Shown: positions 17,620 to 25,828 of the stretch, piece after piece | How positions within the stretch are numbered: position 1 is the stretch's first letter | Layout of the letters: each line of letters starts with the position of its first letter | NCBI GenBank assembly: GCA_016432545.1 | Contig: CP066694.1 | Span: 1,240,001-1,304,000 of the forward strand | DNA from: an archaeon | GTDB lineage: Archaea; Thermoproteota; Nitrososphaeria; Nitrososphaerales; Gagatemarchaeaceae | Length of the DNA: 64,000 bases | Reading direction: 5' to 3' | Program-made: the position numbers and the translations under genes | Notes under the pieces: generated by a model | Told to the model about the DNA's origin: nothing | The model's input: only the letters and a program-made list of their open reading frames with translations | Database searches by the model: none

Positions 17620-18879
17620 CTATCTGAGTTCGCTCTTCCAGGACTCCGGCACCCTCGTCGTAAAGTCGACCTTGCTCGCGCCGAGGGACTCTGCCAGAGA
17701 GTCCACAGCCCCACGGACCCGGGCGGCTGTCTTGCGGTCCCTCGGCGCTCCCTCTTCTGCGTGGACGGCCTTGACGATGAGCCTGCCCGCCTCCCTGTCG
17801 AAGTATGGGTCGACCCTTCCGATCAGGCGGTCGCCGTCGAGGATGGGGAGGACGTAGTAGCCATGCTTCCGCTGCGACGCCGGAGTGTAGATCTCGACTC
17901 TGTACTCGAACCCGAACAGGGAGCTCGTCCTCGCTCTGTCGCAGATCAGGTTGTCGAACGGTGAGAGGAGAGTCGTCTTAGGCCTCCACTTCCCTGCCTC
18001 GATGTCGTCCAGCCTCTTCAGGTCATCAGCGTGGACATAGTAAGAGCCTTCTTCCGAGCCTGAGCCCTCCAGGAGAACTCTCCTGATCTTGTACTCTGAC
18101 TCCAGCTTTCGCAGGGTCGCATCGACGTCGCGATACCTTCGACGAAGGAAGTGCAACTTGATGTGCGCCTTCGTGGCTACTCCCAGCGCCTTGACCGCAC
18201 GCTGGACTGCCCTGAGCTGGACCTCCTCTTCTGACAGGTCTTCCCTGGAGACCCACTTCGGAAGGAACTCGCTCGCGAGTCCCCAGACCTTCTGCCCACC
18301 TTCCCGACCCACGACCATCACCTCTCCCCTGAACTGCAAGAAGTGCAGCATCCGAGAGACATCGCTGCCCGAGCTCCACGCTGTGGCCGCATGCCTTGGT
18401 CCGGCGTTCTCGAACCGCCTCGAGAGGCGGGGGCCCTTCGCTCTGAGCTCACCCAGGACGTAGCTCCTCAACTTTGCATTCCTGGAGACCCAAGCTCTGA
18501 CCCTCGAGCGATACGACTGTGGGAACGGTGCCGATTCCAGGAACCCCTCCATCATCGAATGGTACAGGGGGTAGTCCTCAGTGAGGACGATCGACGCTTC
18601 GTGGGCCCAGTACTCGAAGAGCTTCCTCTCCTTCCACAGTAGGTCGTCAAGCTCGGGCAGGGGGAACCTTCCCAGCCTGCTCCAGAGTACGATCTGATGG
18701 CTGGGCGCGACCACCTTGATGGGGTCTATCTGCAGGCAGCCAAGGTCACGGACAACGTCGAGGATTTTCTTGGAGTCGACCTGGGCCGCAGCCTCGTCGG
18801 AGAGGTGCTGCTTCGCAACGGCAAGCCTCCTCGCCGTAGTAGTGGAGATTCTTCTTTCCGCGCCCCTGGGCAAGGGCAT
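17620..18879 (-). CDS. YcaQ/AlkZ-family DNA glycosylase (winged-helix)
   Basis: 419 aa. It has the layout of the HTH_42/YcaQ family, which unhooks DNA interstrand crosslinks or removes bulky alkyl adducts: STTTARRLAVAKQHL near residue 12, DLGCLQIDPIKVVAPSHQIV near 49 (the QxD/QxQ catalytic motif region), LFEYWAHEASIV near 88, and the C-terminal LLSPFDNLICDRAR and RLIGRVDPYFDREAGRLIV near 355. Here the catalytic motif reads QID, as in many YcaQ members. It is monocistronic and divergent from nothing obvious; a TATA-like CGTTAACTC lies about 24 nt upstream of the ATG. Confidence 0.85.
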   Translation of the reverse strand: MPLPRGAERRISTTTARRLAVAKQHLSDEAAAQVDSKKILDVVRDLGCLQIDPIKVVAPSHQIVLWSRLGRFPLPELDDLLWKERKLFEYWAHEASIVLTEDYPLYHSMMEGFLESAPFPQSYRSRVRAWVSRNAKLRSYVLGELRAKGPRLSRRFENAGPRHAATAWSSGSDVSRMLHFLQFRGEVMVVGREGGQKVWGLASEFLPKWVSREDLSEEEVQLRAVQRAVKALGVATKAHIKLHFLRRRYRDVDATLRKLESEYKIRRVLLEGSGSEEGSYYVHADDLKRLDDIEAGKWRPKTTLLSPFDNLICDRARTSSLFGFEYRVEIYTPASQRKHGYYVLPILDGDRLIGRVDPYFDREAGRLIVKAVHAEEGAPRDRKTAARVRGAVDSLAESLGASKVDFTTRVPESWKSELR

Positions 18880-18920
18880 CCGCGTCCCTGAGAGACTGAG
18901 TTAACGCTGCCGCTGGAAGG

Positions 18921-19268
18921 TTAGTGTCCGCCGCAGCCGCATGCTTCTGCGTGGACATTCGGGTTCTCGATCTTGAACCCTGTCCTCTGCAGGGTTTCGA
19001 TGAAGTCGATCTTCGACCCTCTGATCATGTCCGCATCCGCCTTGCCAGCCATGACCCTCAGGCCCCCGACCTCCTCGACCACGTCGGACTGTCCAGGCTT
19101 TTGCTCAAGGCTCAGCGCATATCTGAAGCCTCCGCTACAGGCGCACCCTCCGCCCTGGTAGACCTCGATCTTGAGGTATGATTCGGTCGCGTTCTCCGCG
19201 GCCAAAACCTCTCCGAGCTTTTGCCTGGCGGTAGGCGTGAACAGTACCAACGGTTGCAATTCTTGCAT
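18921..19268 (-). CDS. A-type iron-sulfur carrier protein (IscA/SufA/HesB family)
   Basis: 115 aa scaffold or carrier that delivers Fe-S clusters. FTPTARQKLGEVLAAE opens the fold, the first Cys lies in GGGCACSGG near residue 43, IDFIETLQRTGFKIENPN is the conserved beta region and CGCGG near the end supplies the other two cluster ligands. The extra Cys in CAC is unusual next to the more common GCxG. A TATA-like AATTAAATAC lies 31 nt upstream of the ATG, so the transcript is likely leaderless. The protein would serve enzymes such as the Rieske oxygenase nearby, by inference only. Confidence 0.92.
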   Translation of the reverse strand: MQELQPLVLFTPTARQKLGEVLAAENATESYLKIEVYQGGGCACSGGFRYALSLEQKPGQSDVVEEVGGLRVMAGKADADMIRGSKIDFIETLQRTGFKIENPNVHAEACGCGGH

Positions 19269-19293
19269 TTCTAAGTAGACAGGCGGCGCCGTT

Positions 19294-19304
19294 TGTATTT
19301 AATT
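19294..19304 (-). promoter_or_regulatory. TATA-like box of the IscA-type gene
   Basis: AATTAAATAC on the minus strand is centred about 31 nt before the ATG at 19268; a strong match to the archaeal consensus. Confidence 0.65.
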
Positions 19305-19360
19305 CTTGCTCCGTCAAGTTTCGTACAAGGACTTTCCACCGTGTCTCTCTCCCGAGGCCC

Positions 19361-19609
19361 TCATGGGTCTCGCCCCTTCGAAGCCCTGATGCCCCAAAGA
19401 AACAACAGGACCACCATGACCCCTCCAACCACCACGGACACGAGGGAGGTTGCAGCTCCCTGCGGGCCAGAACCGAACACGAAGGGGAAGGGTCCAATGA
19501 AAATCACTCCTCCCGTTGAGACATCGCCTCCCCAGAGGCCAGCTATGACCAGAATCAGACCGACGAAGATAGCAATGATCCCAGCCCGGAACAGCCTGTC
19601 CAAAGTCAC
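19361..19609 (-). CDS. TIGR00304/DUF131-like small membrane protein (second copy)
   Basis: 82 aa with two hydrophobic spans flanking the signature GVIFIGPFPFVFGSG. It starts at a GTG that overlaps the stop of the preceding gene (GTGA), so the two are translationally coupled. The neighbouring protein has the same architecture (two spans around IMIGPIPIVFG), so this is a tandem duplication. Function is unknown. The longer open frame upstream of 19609 is antisense to the zinc-ribbon gene and not used. Confidence 0.75.
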   Translation of the reverse strand: MTLDRLFRAGIIAIFVGLILVIAGLWGGDVSTGGVIFIGPFPFVFGSGPQGAATSLVSVVVGGVMVVLLFLWGIRASKGRDP

Positions 19610-19827
19610 ACCGCGTATGACAGCAGACTTACGACGATCAAGACAAGCGCCAGAAGGATCGCGATGCTCACCCACGTGGCATCCGTCCCGAAGACTATCG
19701 GAATCGGGCCTATCATGATCAGTCCAGCCCCCTTGACGTCCGTCTTCCTCCCTGACCTGAACATTGAAGCGAGAACAAGCGCAAACCCCGCGACCATCGC
19801 CAAAACTCCCAACGAGACAAGGTCCAA
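19606..19827 (-). CDS. TIGR00304/DUF131-like small membrane protein (first copy)
   Basis: 73 aa: MDLVSLGVLAMVAGFALVL, a basic loop, then LIMIGPIPIVFGTDATW and a second span. The TTG at 19827 is preferred to the TTG at 19839 because a TATA-like GATTTATC (19851-19858) lies 27 nt upstream. It is followed by its paralogue with a 4-nt overlap. The family is archaeal and uncharacterised; the GPIPIVFG turn probably sits at the membrane face. Confidence 0.75.
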   Translation of the reverse strand: MDLVSLGVLAMVAGFALVLASMFRSGRKTDVKGAGLIMIGPIPIVFGTDATWVSIAILLALVLIVVSLLSYAV

Positions 19828-19861
19828 TCGCTCGATCAAATCGTTTTCTCGATAAATCCTT

Positions 19862-20059
19862 TTGGCGAGGCCTCAGTTCCCGTCGGACGATTTGTCCGAC
19901 TACAGGTGGTGCGAGAGGTGCATGATGAGGACGGAACACGAGGCGATAGTGGACACTCGCGACTACAATCCCAGAGGTAGGGGGACGTACAAGTGCAAGA
20001 GGTGTGGACGGGTCAAGTCGATGCGCCACCTGCGCCCCAGTTCTGAGATTGGGTACTAG
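19862..20059 (+). CDS. Small zinc-ribbon protein
   Basis: 65 aa with two CxxC knuckles, WCERCMMRTEH near residue 16 and YKCKRCGRVKS near 43, separated by about 28 residues, forming one zinc ribbon. It is basic at the C-terminus and might contact nucleic acid. The start could be the TTG at 19862 or the TTG at 19892; both keep the cysteines. It diverges from the TIGR00304 pair and may share the TATA-like element at 19851-19858. Confidence 0.65.
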   Translation: MARPQFPSDDLSDYRWCERCMMRTEHEAIVDTRDYNPRGRGTYKCKRCGRVKSMRHLRPSSEIGY

Positions 20060-20102
20060 GTTTCACAATACCACGGTTATTACCACATCCGTGCTAATGC
20101 AC

Positions 20103-20113
20103 CGTTAAATATC
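20103..20113 (+). promoter_or_regulatory. TATA-like box of the permease operon
   Basis: CGTTAAATATC is centred 26 nt before the TTG at 20134, selecting that start over the ATG at 20161. Confidence 0.6.
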
Positions 20114-20133
20114 CTGGAAAATTTGCACACTCA

Positions 20134-21720
20134 TTGGACGATTCTAAGCAGGCCCAGCCTATGCCCGCCAAGGTCTTCGTGAGGGAGAGCACAGGTCTGG
20201 TCAAGAACGTCGGATTCTTCGACAGCATCGCGATGAACATGAGCAACATGTCCGTCGGCGCCCTCCTCGGCGTCATCGGCATAGCGGGACTCTTCCCCAT
20301 GCTCATCTCAGGCCAGAGCATGGTCGGCCTCAACCTCGTCGTCCTTTCCGTGATTGCTTTCGCCCTCTCCATCCCTCAGATCATAGTCTACACGATCATG
20401 TCGCAGCGATACCCGCGCAGCGGCGGCGACTACGTCTACGTCTCGAGGGTCTTCGGAGGCCCAATTGGGAGCGTCCTCTCCTTCATGGGCTACACCATGG
20501 AGACGACCGCGTACCTGGCGCTGATAGTCCTCTCGACAGTATTCGCGATAGGCTCGGTCGCCTTGTTCTTCGTCTTCGACCCGCTCTACCTCGGACTGGC
20601 CGTCCCTCAGGGCGCGGGACCTTCGAACTCGACCAACCAGTTCCTCGTCGGCGCAATCGTCTTCGGGCTCCTGATTCTGGTCAACATAGTGAGGCCAAAG
20701 GCAGGCTTCAAGCTGGTTTCAGCGCTCACGATCTTCGGATTCGTTGCTCTTTTCGTGGCGATGGCAGTTCTTCTCGCCGCGGGCAACGCCGGCGTCGTCA
20801 GCTATGTCAACGGCCTCCAGCTCGGGAATGGTCTTGACTATGCTCACATCCAGGCTTCCGGCTCAAACGTGTTCTTCAACTGGGGTCCGAACATCTTCCT
20901 TCTCCCACTCATGGCCGCCTTCGTATACCCATGGCTCAACGCCTCGCCAGCAGTCGCCGGTGAGATCAAGGGCAGGCGCGCCTTGAAGTGGAACGTCCCA
21001 ATCTCCTCTCTGCTCGTCTTCGTCTTCCTGACCAGCAGTTTGGGAGTGATGTACTACGTGGCCGGGCAGGCGTTCACGAACGCGGCGTATTCTACTCCCG
21101 CCCTGATCTTCGACCACTCTTTCAACTTCTGGACCCTTGCGATGGGCGTCTCCGGGAATCAATTCGTCGCAGCGATAATCGGCCTCGGCTGGATCCTCTC
21201 GAACCTCAGCGTCCTGGCATACGGAATAATCGTCATCTCCAGATACCTCCTCGCCCAGTCCTTCGACAGGTTCCTCCCTTCGAGGATCTCGAACGTGAGC
21301 TCCAGGTTCGGCTCGCCGATTACGGCCCACCTGGTCGACCTAATACTGACCATCGGGCTGGTCGGAATGGCGGCCTTCTACTACATCGGGGGCGCAGACG
21401 CCCTCTTCGGTGCGATACTAGCGTCAATGATCTACTTCATCTTCGTGGGCATCGCCGCCGCGGTCCACGGATCCCGCAAAGAGGTGGGCCTGACCAAGTG
21501 GCTCCTCATGCTTGCCGGAGTCGCGAATGTCTTCATCTTCGGGTTCCTTGCATGGGAGTTCCTGGCATATCCCGACGTCTGGGCGCTGCACGACCTGACC
21601 TACTACTTCATCATCGCCTCGGTGGTCGCTGGCGCGGTGATCTACGGGCTCTCCTGGTGGTACAACAAGAAGCGCGGAATCGACATATCCCTGGCGTACA
21701 AGGAACTGCCGCCAGAGTAG
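20134..21720 (+). CDS. APC-superfamily amino acid/amine permease
   Basis: 528 aa transporter with about twelve membrane helices. The N-terminal signature GLVKNVGFFDSIAMNMSNMS with the unwound helix GIAGLFP, and PRSGGDYVYVSRVFGGPIG in helix 3, are typical of the amino acid-polyamine-organocation superfamily. The C-terminus after the last helix is short (KKRGIDISLAYKELPPE). The substrate cannot be told from sequence. The following Rieske oxygenase starts 2 nt after the stop, so the imported compound may be the oxygenase substrate, for example a methylated amine or betaine (inference). Confidence 0.9.
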   Translation: MDDSKQAQPMPAKVFVRESTGLVKNVGFFDSIAMNMSNMSVGALLGVIGIAGLFPMLISGQSMVGLNLVVLSVIAFALSIPQIIVYTIMSQRYPRSGGDYVYVSRVFGGPIGSVLSFMGYTMETTAYLALIVLSTVFAIGSVALFFVFDPLYLGLAVPQGAGPSNSTNQFLVGAIVFGLLILVNIVRPKAGFKLVSALTIFGFVALFVAMAVLLAAGNAGVVSYVNGLQLGNGLDYAHIQASGSNVFFNWGPNIFLLPLMAAFVYPWLNASPAVAGEIKGRRALKWNVPISSLLVFVFLTSSLGVMYYVAGQAFTNAAYSTPALIFDHSFNFWTLAMGVSGNQFVAAIIGLGWILSNLSVLAYGIIVISRYLLAQSFDRFLPSRISNVSSRFGSPITAHLVDLILTIGLVGMAAFYYIGGADALFGAILASMIYFIFVGIAAAVHGSRKEVGLTKWLLMLAGVANVFIFGFLAWEFLAYPDVWALHDLTYYFIIASVVAGAVIYGLSWWYNKKRGIDISLAYKELPPE

Positions 21721-21722
21721 CG

Positions 21723-22709
21723 ATGAGCCGGCAAGAGCACACCACAGACCCAATCCTCTACAACGACTGGCACATCATCGCGCGCTCCTCCGAGCTCCCG
21801 GAGTCTTACATCCGCCCCTCGAGGCTCCTCGGAGAAGACCTGATCGCTTGGAGATTCGGAGGCGAAGCGAGGGTCTGGCAGGACCTGTGCGCTCACAGAG
21901 GCACGCGGCTTTCTTTGGGGAAGCTTCGGGAAGGGACACTCACTTGCGCGTACCACGGATGGACCTACGACAGCGATGGCCAGTGCATCAAGTTCCCCTC
22001 GCATCCGGAGCAGAAGCCGCCCCCGACGGCCCACGTCAGGACCTACCAGACCACCGAGAAGTACGACAGTGTCTGGGCGTCCCTCGGCGAACCGATCAGG
22101 GAGGTACCCGAGTTTGAAGAGTGGGACGACCCCTCCTTCCGCAAAGTCCTCTGCGGGCCCTACAGGTACGCTGCAAGCGCCGCCCGGGCCGTGGAGAACT
22201 TCCTCGACGTGGCCCACTTCCCCTTCGTCCACCGTGGCCTCCTCGGCGACGAGGCCCACGCAGAGATCAACGACTACGAAGTGGAGACCGACGAAGCCGG
22301 CATCGAGGCCAGGAACGTAGTGGTATGGCAGCCAGACCCAGACGGGACCGGGAAGGGGAAGACTGTCAACTACACGTACCGGGTCCAAAGGCCATTCACC
22401 GCCTACTTCATGAAGACGACAGACGAAGGAAGGTTCGCGATCCAGCTCAACGTCACGCCGATGGACGAGTCCAACTGCGTAGGGTGGATGTGCCTCGCCC
22501 TGGACTACTCCCCAGAGACCCCCGACTCGGAGCTAAGGGCCTATCAGGACAAGATCACCGGCCAGGACGTACCAATCGTCGAGTCGCAGCGCCCCGAGCG
22601 CCTTCCCCTCGACCTCCAGTCGGAGCTCCACCTCCGCTCTGACCGTATCGCAGTCGCATACCGCAAGTGGCTCTCGGACCTCGGGCTCTCCTACGGGACG
22701 CTAGGCTGA
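21723..22709 (+). CDS. Rieske non-heme iron oxygenase, alpha subunit
   Basis: 328 aa oxygenase component. The Rieske 2Fe-2S site is CAHRGTRL near residue 57 and CAYHGWTYD near 77. The mononuclear iron site is ENFLDVAHFPFVHRG near residue 160 (Asn/Asp-x2-Asp-x2-His-x4-His). The size and the compact C-terminal domain resemble VanA-type demethylating monooxygenases. Electrons must come from a reductase not in this window. It follows the permease by 2 nt. The last 19 nt overlap the 3' end of the convergent membrane-protein gene. Confidence 0.92.
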   Translation: MSRQEHTTDPILYNDWHIIARSSELPESYIRPSRLLGEDLIAWRFGGEARVWQDLCAHRGTRLSLGKLREGTLTCAYHGWTYDSDGQCIKFPSHPEQKPPPTAHVRTYQTTEKYDSVWASLGEPIREVPEFEEWDDPSFRKVLCGPYRYAASAARAVENFLDVAHFPFVHRGLLGDEAHAEINDYEVETDEAGIEARNVVVWQPDPDGTGKGKTVNYTYRVQRPFTAYFMKTTDEGRFAIQLNVTPMDESNCVGWMCLALDYSPETPDSELRAYQDKITGQDVPIVESQRPERLPLDLQSELHLRSDRIAVAYRKWLSDLGLSYGTLG

Positions 22710-23563
22710 AGCGGCCTGACGACGACGCACCCCTCGGAGAAGACCTTCCCAAGGCTCCTGGAAATCAGATACGGCGTCCCCGCGAGGACCGGAAGACTCA
22801 GCGCGATGAAGAACCCCTGATAGTAGGTGAGCGCAGCAGCGAAGGCTACGGCGCCCGAGCCCCAGACGAAGTTCGCGAAGAAGAGGCCTGCGCAAGTAGG
22901 GCATCCGGTGAAGAGAGCCACGGCCGCACCGAGCCCTCCAACCCAGCCCCTCCCCGCGCTCCTCGCCCTGTTGTCAAAGGCGAAGGAAGCCATCGCGAAG
23001 TTCAGGCCGACCAGGGCCGAGACTCCCACCAGCAACAGGACCGTCAGGGGGACCAGGAGCAGTCCCAGATGGTTGACGATGTAAACCGTAACGACCGGCA
23101 TCAGCAGGGGCGCGCCGCAACAGGACGCGATTTGAACCGATGGGATTGCCGCGCCGTAATAGCTCGCAAAGTCAATCCCAGGCTGGTAGACCACCACGCT
23201 CGTCACCACGGCATAGAAGACTCCGTACGCGAGGGCCGAGGCCAGGAACCCAATCTTGTACCTCCTCAGTGAGAAGACGTAGGGGATGAGCCACCCAGGA
23301 GACAGGGGGACCGTCCCCTCCCTCGTGGCGACGGCGACCCTCGACCTGAGTACCCTCCTCACGTCCAGCAGAAAGACCGCCACCGCGGCAGCCAGCACTA
23401 AGAGGTAGGCCTCGCCGAAAAAGGCAAGCTGTTGTGAACGCTCCTGGGTGAGGATCTGCGCAGTGGCCTCCTCAGCGCCATACACAACCGTCGCGAAGAG
23501 GACTGCAGCCAAGGCTCCCATCGAGCGGAAGAAGCTCGCAGGAAACTGGACCTCATCTCTCAA
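22691..23563 (-). CDS. Multi-pass membrane protein with paired cysteine motifs
   Basis: 290 aa, six to seven predicted membrane helices. Two cysteine clusters stand out: SCCGAPLLMP near residue 148 and GCPTCAG near 218, each at the start of a membrane span. Such positions could bind copper or haem-type metals or form a redox pair, but no known family was recognised with certainty. The start is a TTG; a TATA-like CCTTTAACG is centred about 34 nt upstream. Function unknown. Confidence 0.7.
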   Translation of the reverse strand: MRDEVQFPASFFRSMGALAAVLFATVVYGAEEATAQILTQERSQQLAFFGEAYLLVLAAAVAVFLLDVRRVLRSRVAVATREGTVPLSPGWLIPYVFSLRRYKIGFLASALAYGVFYAVVTSVVVYQPGIDFASYYGAAIPSVQIASCCGAPLLMPVVTVYIVNHLGLLLVPLTVLLLVGVSALVGLNFAMASFAFDNRARSAGRGWVGGLGAAVALFTGCPTCAGLFFANFVWGSGAVAFAAALTYYQGFFIALSLPVLAGTPYLISRSLGKVFSEGCVVVRPLQPSVP

Positions 23564-23646
23564 AAGAATCCTTGGCGAACGTCGTCCGTTCTTCGTTAAA
23601 GGTTTCTGGGAAACCCTATCTAATCACAACGAGGCCCCGGTCCTCC

Positions 23647-24261
23647 TTGGAGTTCGAAGAGGCCGTCAGGAAGAGGAGGATGGTCAGGCACTTTGCAAAG
23701 AGAGAAGTCTCTCTGAGAGTCATCCAAAGAATCCTCGACTTGGCCCAGCACGCCCCCAGCGCGGGGTTCAGCCAAGGAAGTGCGTACGTGTTGGTGCAAG
23801 ATCCAGCCGCCAAGAGGAAGCTGGCTCGCATCCAAGGAGAACAGAACTACACGTCCGGAGGCTTCCACCCGTGGATCTCCGAAGCTCCCGTGGACATAGT
23901 GGCGTGCGTCAGCGAGAAGCTCTATCACGACAGATACCAGGAGCCGGACAAGCTCCAGGACGGCAAGGAGATCGAATGGCCGACCCCCTACTGGTTCTTC
24001 GACATCGGCGCAGGATGCATGATCATCCTCCTTGCCGCCGTCGACTCTGGCCTCTCTGCCGCTTTCTCCGGAGCTGTCTATCCATCCAAGGTGAAGCGCC
24101 TTCTCGGAATCCCGAGCCACTTCCACCCGGTCGGGGTGATCTCGATCGGATACCCGGCCAAGGACAAGAGGTCGCCCTCACTGTTGAGGGGAAGGCGGGA
24201 CAAGACCGAGGTGATTCATTACGAGAAGTGGGCAGTCTCCTCTTCAAAGGCATTGAATTAG
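23647..24261 (+). CDS. Nitroreductase-family flavoprotein
   Basis: About 204 aa FMN-dependent oxidoreductase. LEFEEAVRKRRMVRHF at the N-terminus is the usual phosphate-binding start (RxSxRxF type), QHAPSAGFSQG near residue 45 and GAGCMIILLAAVDSGLSAAF near 150 complete the flavin fold, and IPSHFHPVGVISIGYP near 185 is the C-terminal pattern. It resembles the F420/FMN nitroreductases found widely in archaea; the substrate is unknown. The TTG at 23647 is chosen because it matches the family N-terminus; an open frame upstream to 23572 adds a non-conserved stretch. Confidence 0.85.
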   Translation: MEFEEAVRKRRMVRHFAKREVSLRVIQRILDLAQHAPSAGFSQGSAYVLVQDPAAKRKLARIQGEQNYTSGGFHPWISEAPVDIVACVSEKLYHDRYQEPDKLQDGKEIEWPTPYWFFDIGAGCMIILLAAVDSGLSAAFSGAVYPSKVKRLLGIPSHFHPVGVISIGYPAKDKRSPSLLRGRRDKTEVIHYEKWAVSSSKALN

Positions 24262-24262
24262 A

Positions 24263-24351
24263 AGCCAGCGCCGCGATTTGGACGCGGGACCCCTTGCTTA
24301 CGAGGCAATCGAGCCCGATTGGAGTGCTCTACCAGGCTGAGCTACGCTGGC
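24263..24351 (-). tRNA. tRNA-Thr(CGU) with an intron in the anticodon stem
   Basis: Acceptor strands GCCAGCG (24345-24351) and CGCTGGC (24264-24270) pair, U73 at 24263 is the threonine discriminator, and the T arm is CCGCG-TCCAAAT-CGCGG. The gene is 89 nt, 15 more than mature. The intron (24309-24323) starts TCCAATCGG and ends GCTCGA. Exon GAGC (D-stem 3' strand) pairs with intron GCTC, with 3-nt bulges ACT and GAT cut after their second base, a standard BHB. Removal gives stem CTTGC/GCAAG and loop CTCGTAA, anticodon CGU. The site is between positions 27 and 28. No CCA is encoded. Confidence 0.92.
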
Positions 24352-24435
24352 CTAATCTCGCCCAATCTGGCTGGGCGTTAAAGCGTTATGACCACAAAGG
24401 GTTTTTAGAATTCACGCGGGCGGCTCGAAACAAGT

Positions 24436-24523
24436 GCGGGGGTCGCCCAGCCTGGTCAACGGCGTGGGACTGAGGCTCCCATCCCTTAGGGGTTCGAGGG
24501 TTCGAATCCCTCCCCCCGCACCA
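24436..24523 (+). tRNA. tRNA-Leu(GAG), CCA encoded
   Basis: Acceptor GCGGGGG pairs with CCCCCGC, A73, and CCA is encoded at 24521-24523. The anticodon arm is TGGGA-CTGAGGC-TCCCA with anticodon GAG. A long variable arm (type II) follows and the T arm is GAGGG-TTCGAAT-CCCTC. There is no intron. It diverges from tRNA-Thr by 85 nt. Confidence 0.95.
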
Positions 24524-24609
24524 CCAATTCCATTGATTGGATCAGCCTAGCACCGTATCTCGCGATGACATCTTGGCCAGGTCCCTGTACGAGGAGACGA
24601 TGTCTTGGC

Positions 24610-25803
24610 CTAGAGCTGTGGTCCGCCTATCCCGTAGGGCGAGGAGCCACCGACGATGTTCCCCGAGCACCTGACGTGGAGATACCTGTTGTTGGTCCCC
24701 CCGCTGAGCGTCCCCGCAGTGTCATCGAAGTATCCGAAGCCCCCGTTGTTCCTCGACACGTCCCTCCCAAGGGAGTTGCCCCCTGAGGAAGAGATGTAGA
24801 ACCCGCTCCCTTTGTTCGCGAGAGCGGTGTTCCTCGTGAGGGCGTTGCCGAACGATCCGTCGACGACCTGGAAACCTGAAGCGCTGTTGTTGCTGGCGAG
24901 GTTCCCGTGAAGCCTGTTGCTCCAAGCGTAGTCCAGGAGGAACCCGTTGAGGTTGTTGGTTGCAGTGTTGCCCTTCAGTTTGTTGTTGGTGGAGGAGTAA
25001 GCCAGCCGATACCCGTCCCCGGCGTTGCCACTCGCCAAATTCCCCGTCATTACGCTCCAGGAGGAGGTGTAGAGAGCGAATCCCACCCCGTTCCCGCTCG
25101 CCGTGTTCCCGGCGATCGTGCTCTCCAGGGAGTCGTAGACCCCATAGCCCGCATCGATATTGGAGCTGGCCGTGTTGGAGGTGATCTTGTTGTTGTCCGA
25201 GCTGTAGACGTCGAACCCCTCTTGGTTGCCAGTCGCCTCGTCGGATGCAATCACATTCCCCGGCGAGCCAGAAAGGTAGAAGCCATACCCCAGATTGTAC
25301 TTCGCCTTGTCCGAAACGACCCTGTTCCCGGTCGACTGATACAGGCCGAACCCGTCGTTGGCATTCCCGATCGCCTTGTCCTTGGTCAGGGAATTCCCAG
25401 ACGCTCCATAGAGCGCGAACCCGTCTCCCACGCTGAATCTGACGGTGTTGTTTGTCAATGCGCCGCCTGTGGTCAGATGGAAATAGATCCCCTGTCCGAA
25501 TCCGTTGACATAGCAATTCTGGATTGTGACCTTGCCGAACTTACCCACGCTGACCCCGTACCCAGACCCGGAGCCGCTGATGGTGTGCTGGTTACAGTCC
25601 AGAACGACGTTGCCGGCCCCGATCACCAGGCCGTCCCCAGGGCACGGGCCCAGGTTCCCGCTCAGGAAGGTCGACTCGGTGATCACGTCCCCGCACAACG
25701 GGTCCGCGGCCGCGCGCATGGGGACAACGAGCAGGAGTGAACCCGCAACCAGCAACATGAGAACGAGCGCACCCTTCGACCTCCGGGCACCTCCGAGGCT
25801 CAA
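24610..25803 (-). CDS. Secreted right-handed beta-helix (PbH1/NosD-like) protein
   Basis: 397 aa. A signal segment (ALVLMLLVAGSLLLVVPMRA) leads to a repeat body of about 23-24 residues per coil, such as ATGNQEGFDVYSSDNNKITS and ASGNAGDGYRLAYSSTNNKL, the PbH1 pattern of parallel beta helices. The N-terminal CGDVITESTFLSGNLGPCPGDGL with two Cys, and a third in LDCNQHTI, matches its paralogue at 44892-46490. Probably an exported carbohydrate-binding or surface protein. The TTG at 25803 is supported by a TATA-like GGCTAAATAAA about 31 nt upstream. Confidence 0.82.
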   Translation of the reverse strand: MSLGGARRSKGALVLMLLVAGSLLLVVPMRAAADPLCGDVITESTFLSGNLGPCPGDGLVIGAGNVVLDCNQHTISGSGSGYGVSVGKFGKVTIQNCYVNGFGQGIYFHLTTGGALTNNTVRFSVGDGFALYGASGNSLTKDKAIGNANDGFGLYQSTGNRVVSDKAKYNLGYGFYLSGSPGNVIASDEATGNQEGFDVYSSDNNKITSNTASSNIDAGYGVYDSLESTIAGNTASGNGVGFALYTSSWSVMTGNLASGNAGDGYRLAYSSTNNKLKGNTATNNLNGFLLDYAWSNRLHGNLASNNSASGFQVVDGSFGNALTRNTALANKGSGFYISSSGGNSLGRDVSRNNGGFGYFDDTAGTLSGGTNNRYLHVRCSGNIVGGSSPYGIGGPQL

Positions 25804-25828
25804 TGAGATTGCGCCCAGCCCTGTTCCG

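Noticed and set aside
16465-17964. 499-codon plus-strand open frame opposite fumC and the glycosylase
   Set aside because: Spans two real genes antisense and reads as low-complexity Arg/His-rich peptide.
20988-21722. Extended N-terminus of the Rieske oxygenase frame
   Set aside because: This part of the frame is a shadow inside the permease; the family N-terminus begins at ATG 21723.
24900-25700. Repeated pattern that might suggest a CRISPR array or tandem DNA repeat
   Set aside because: Repeats are diverged beta-helix coils at the protein level, with no identical direct repeats or spacers.
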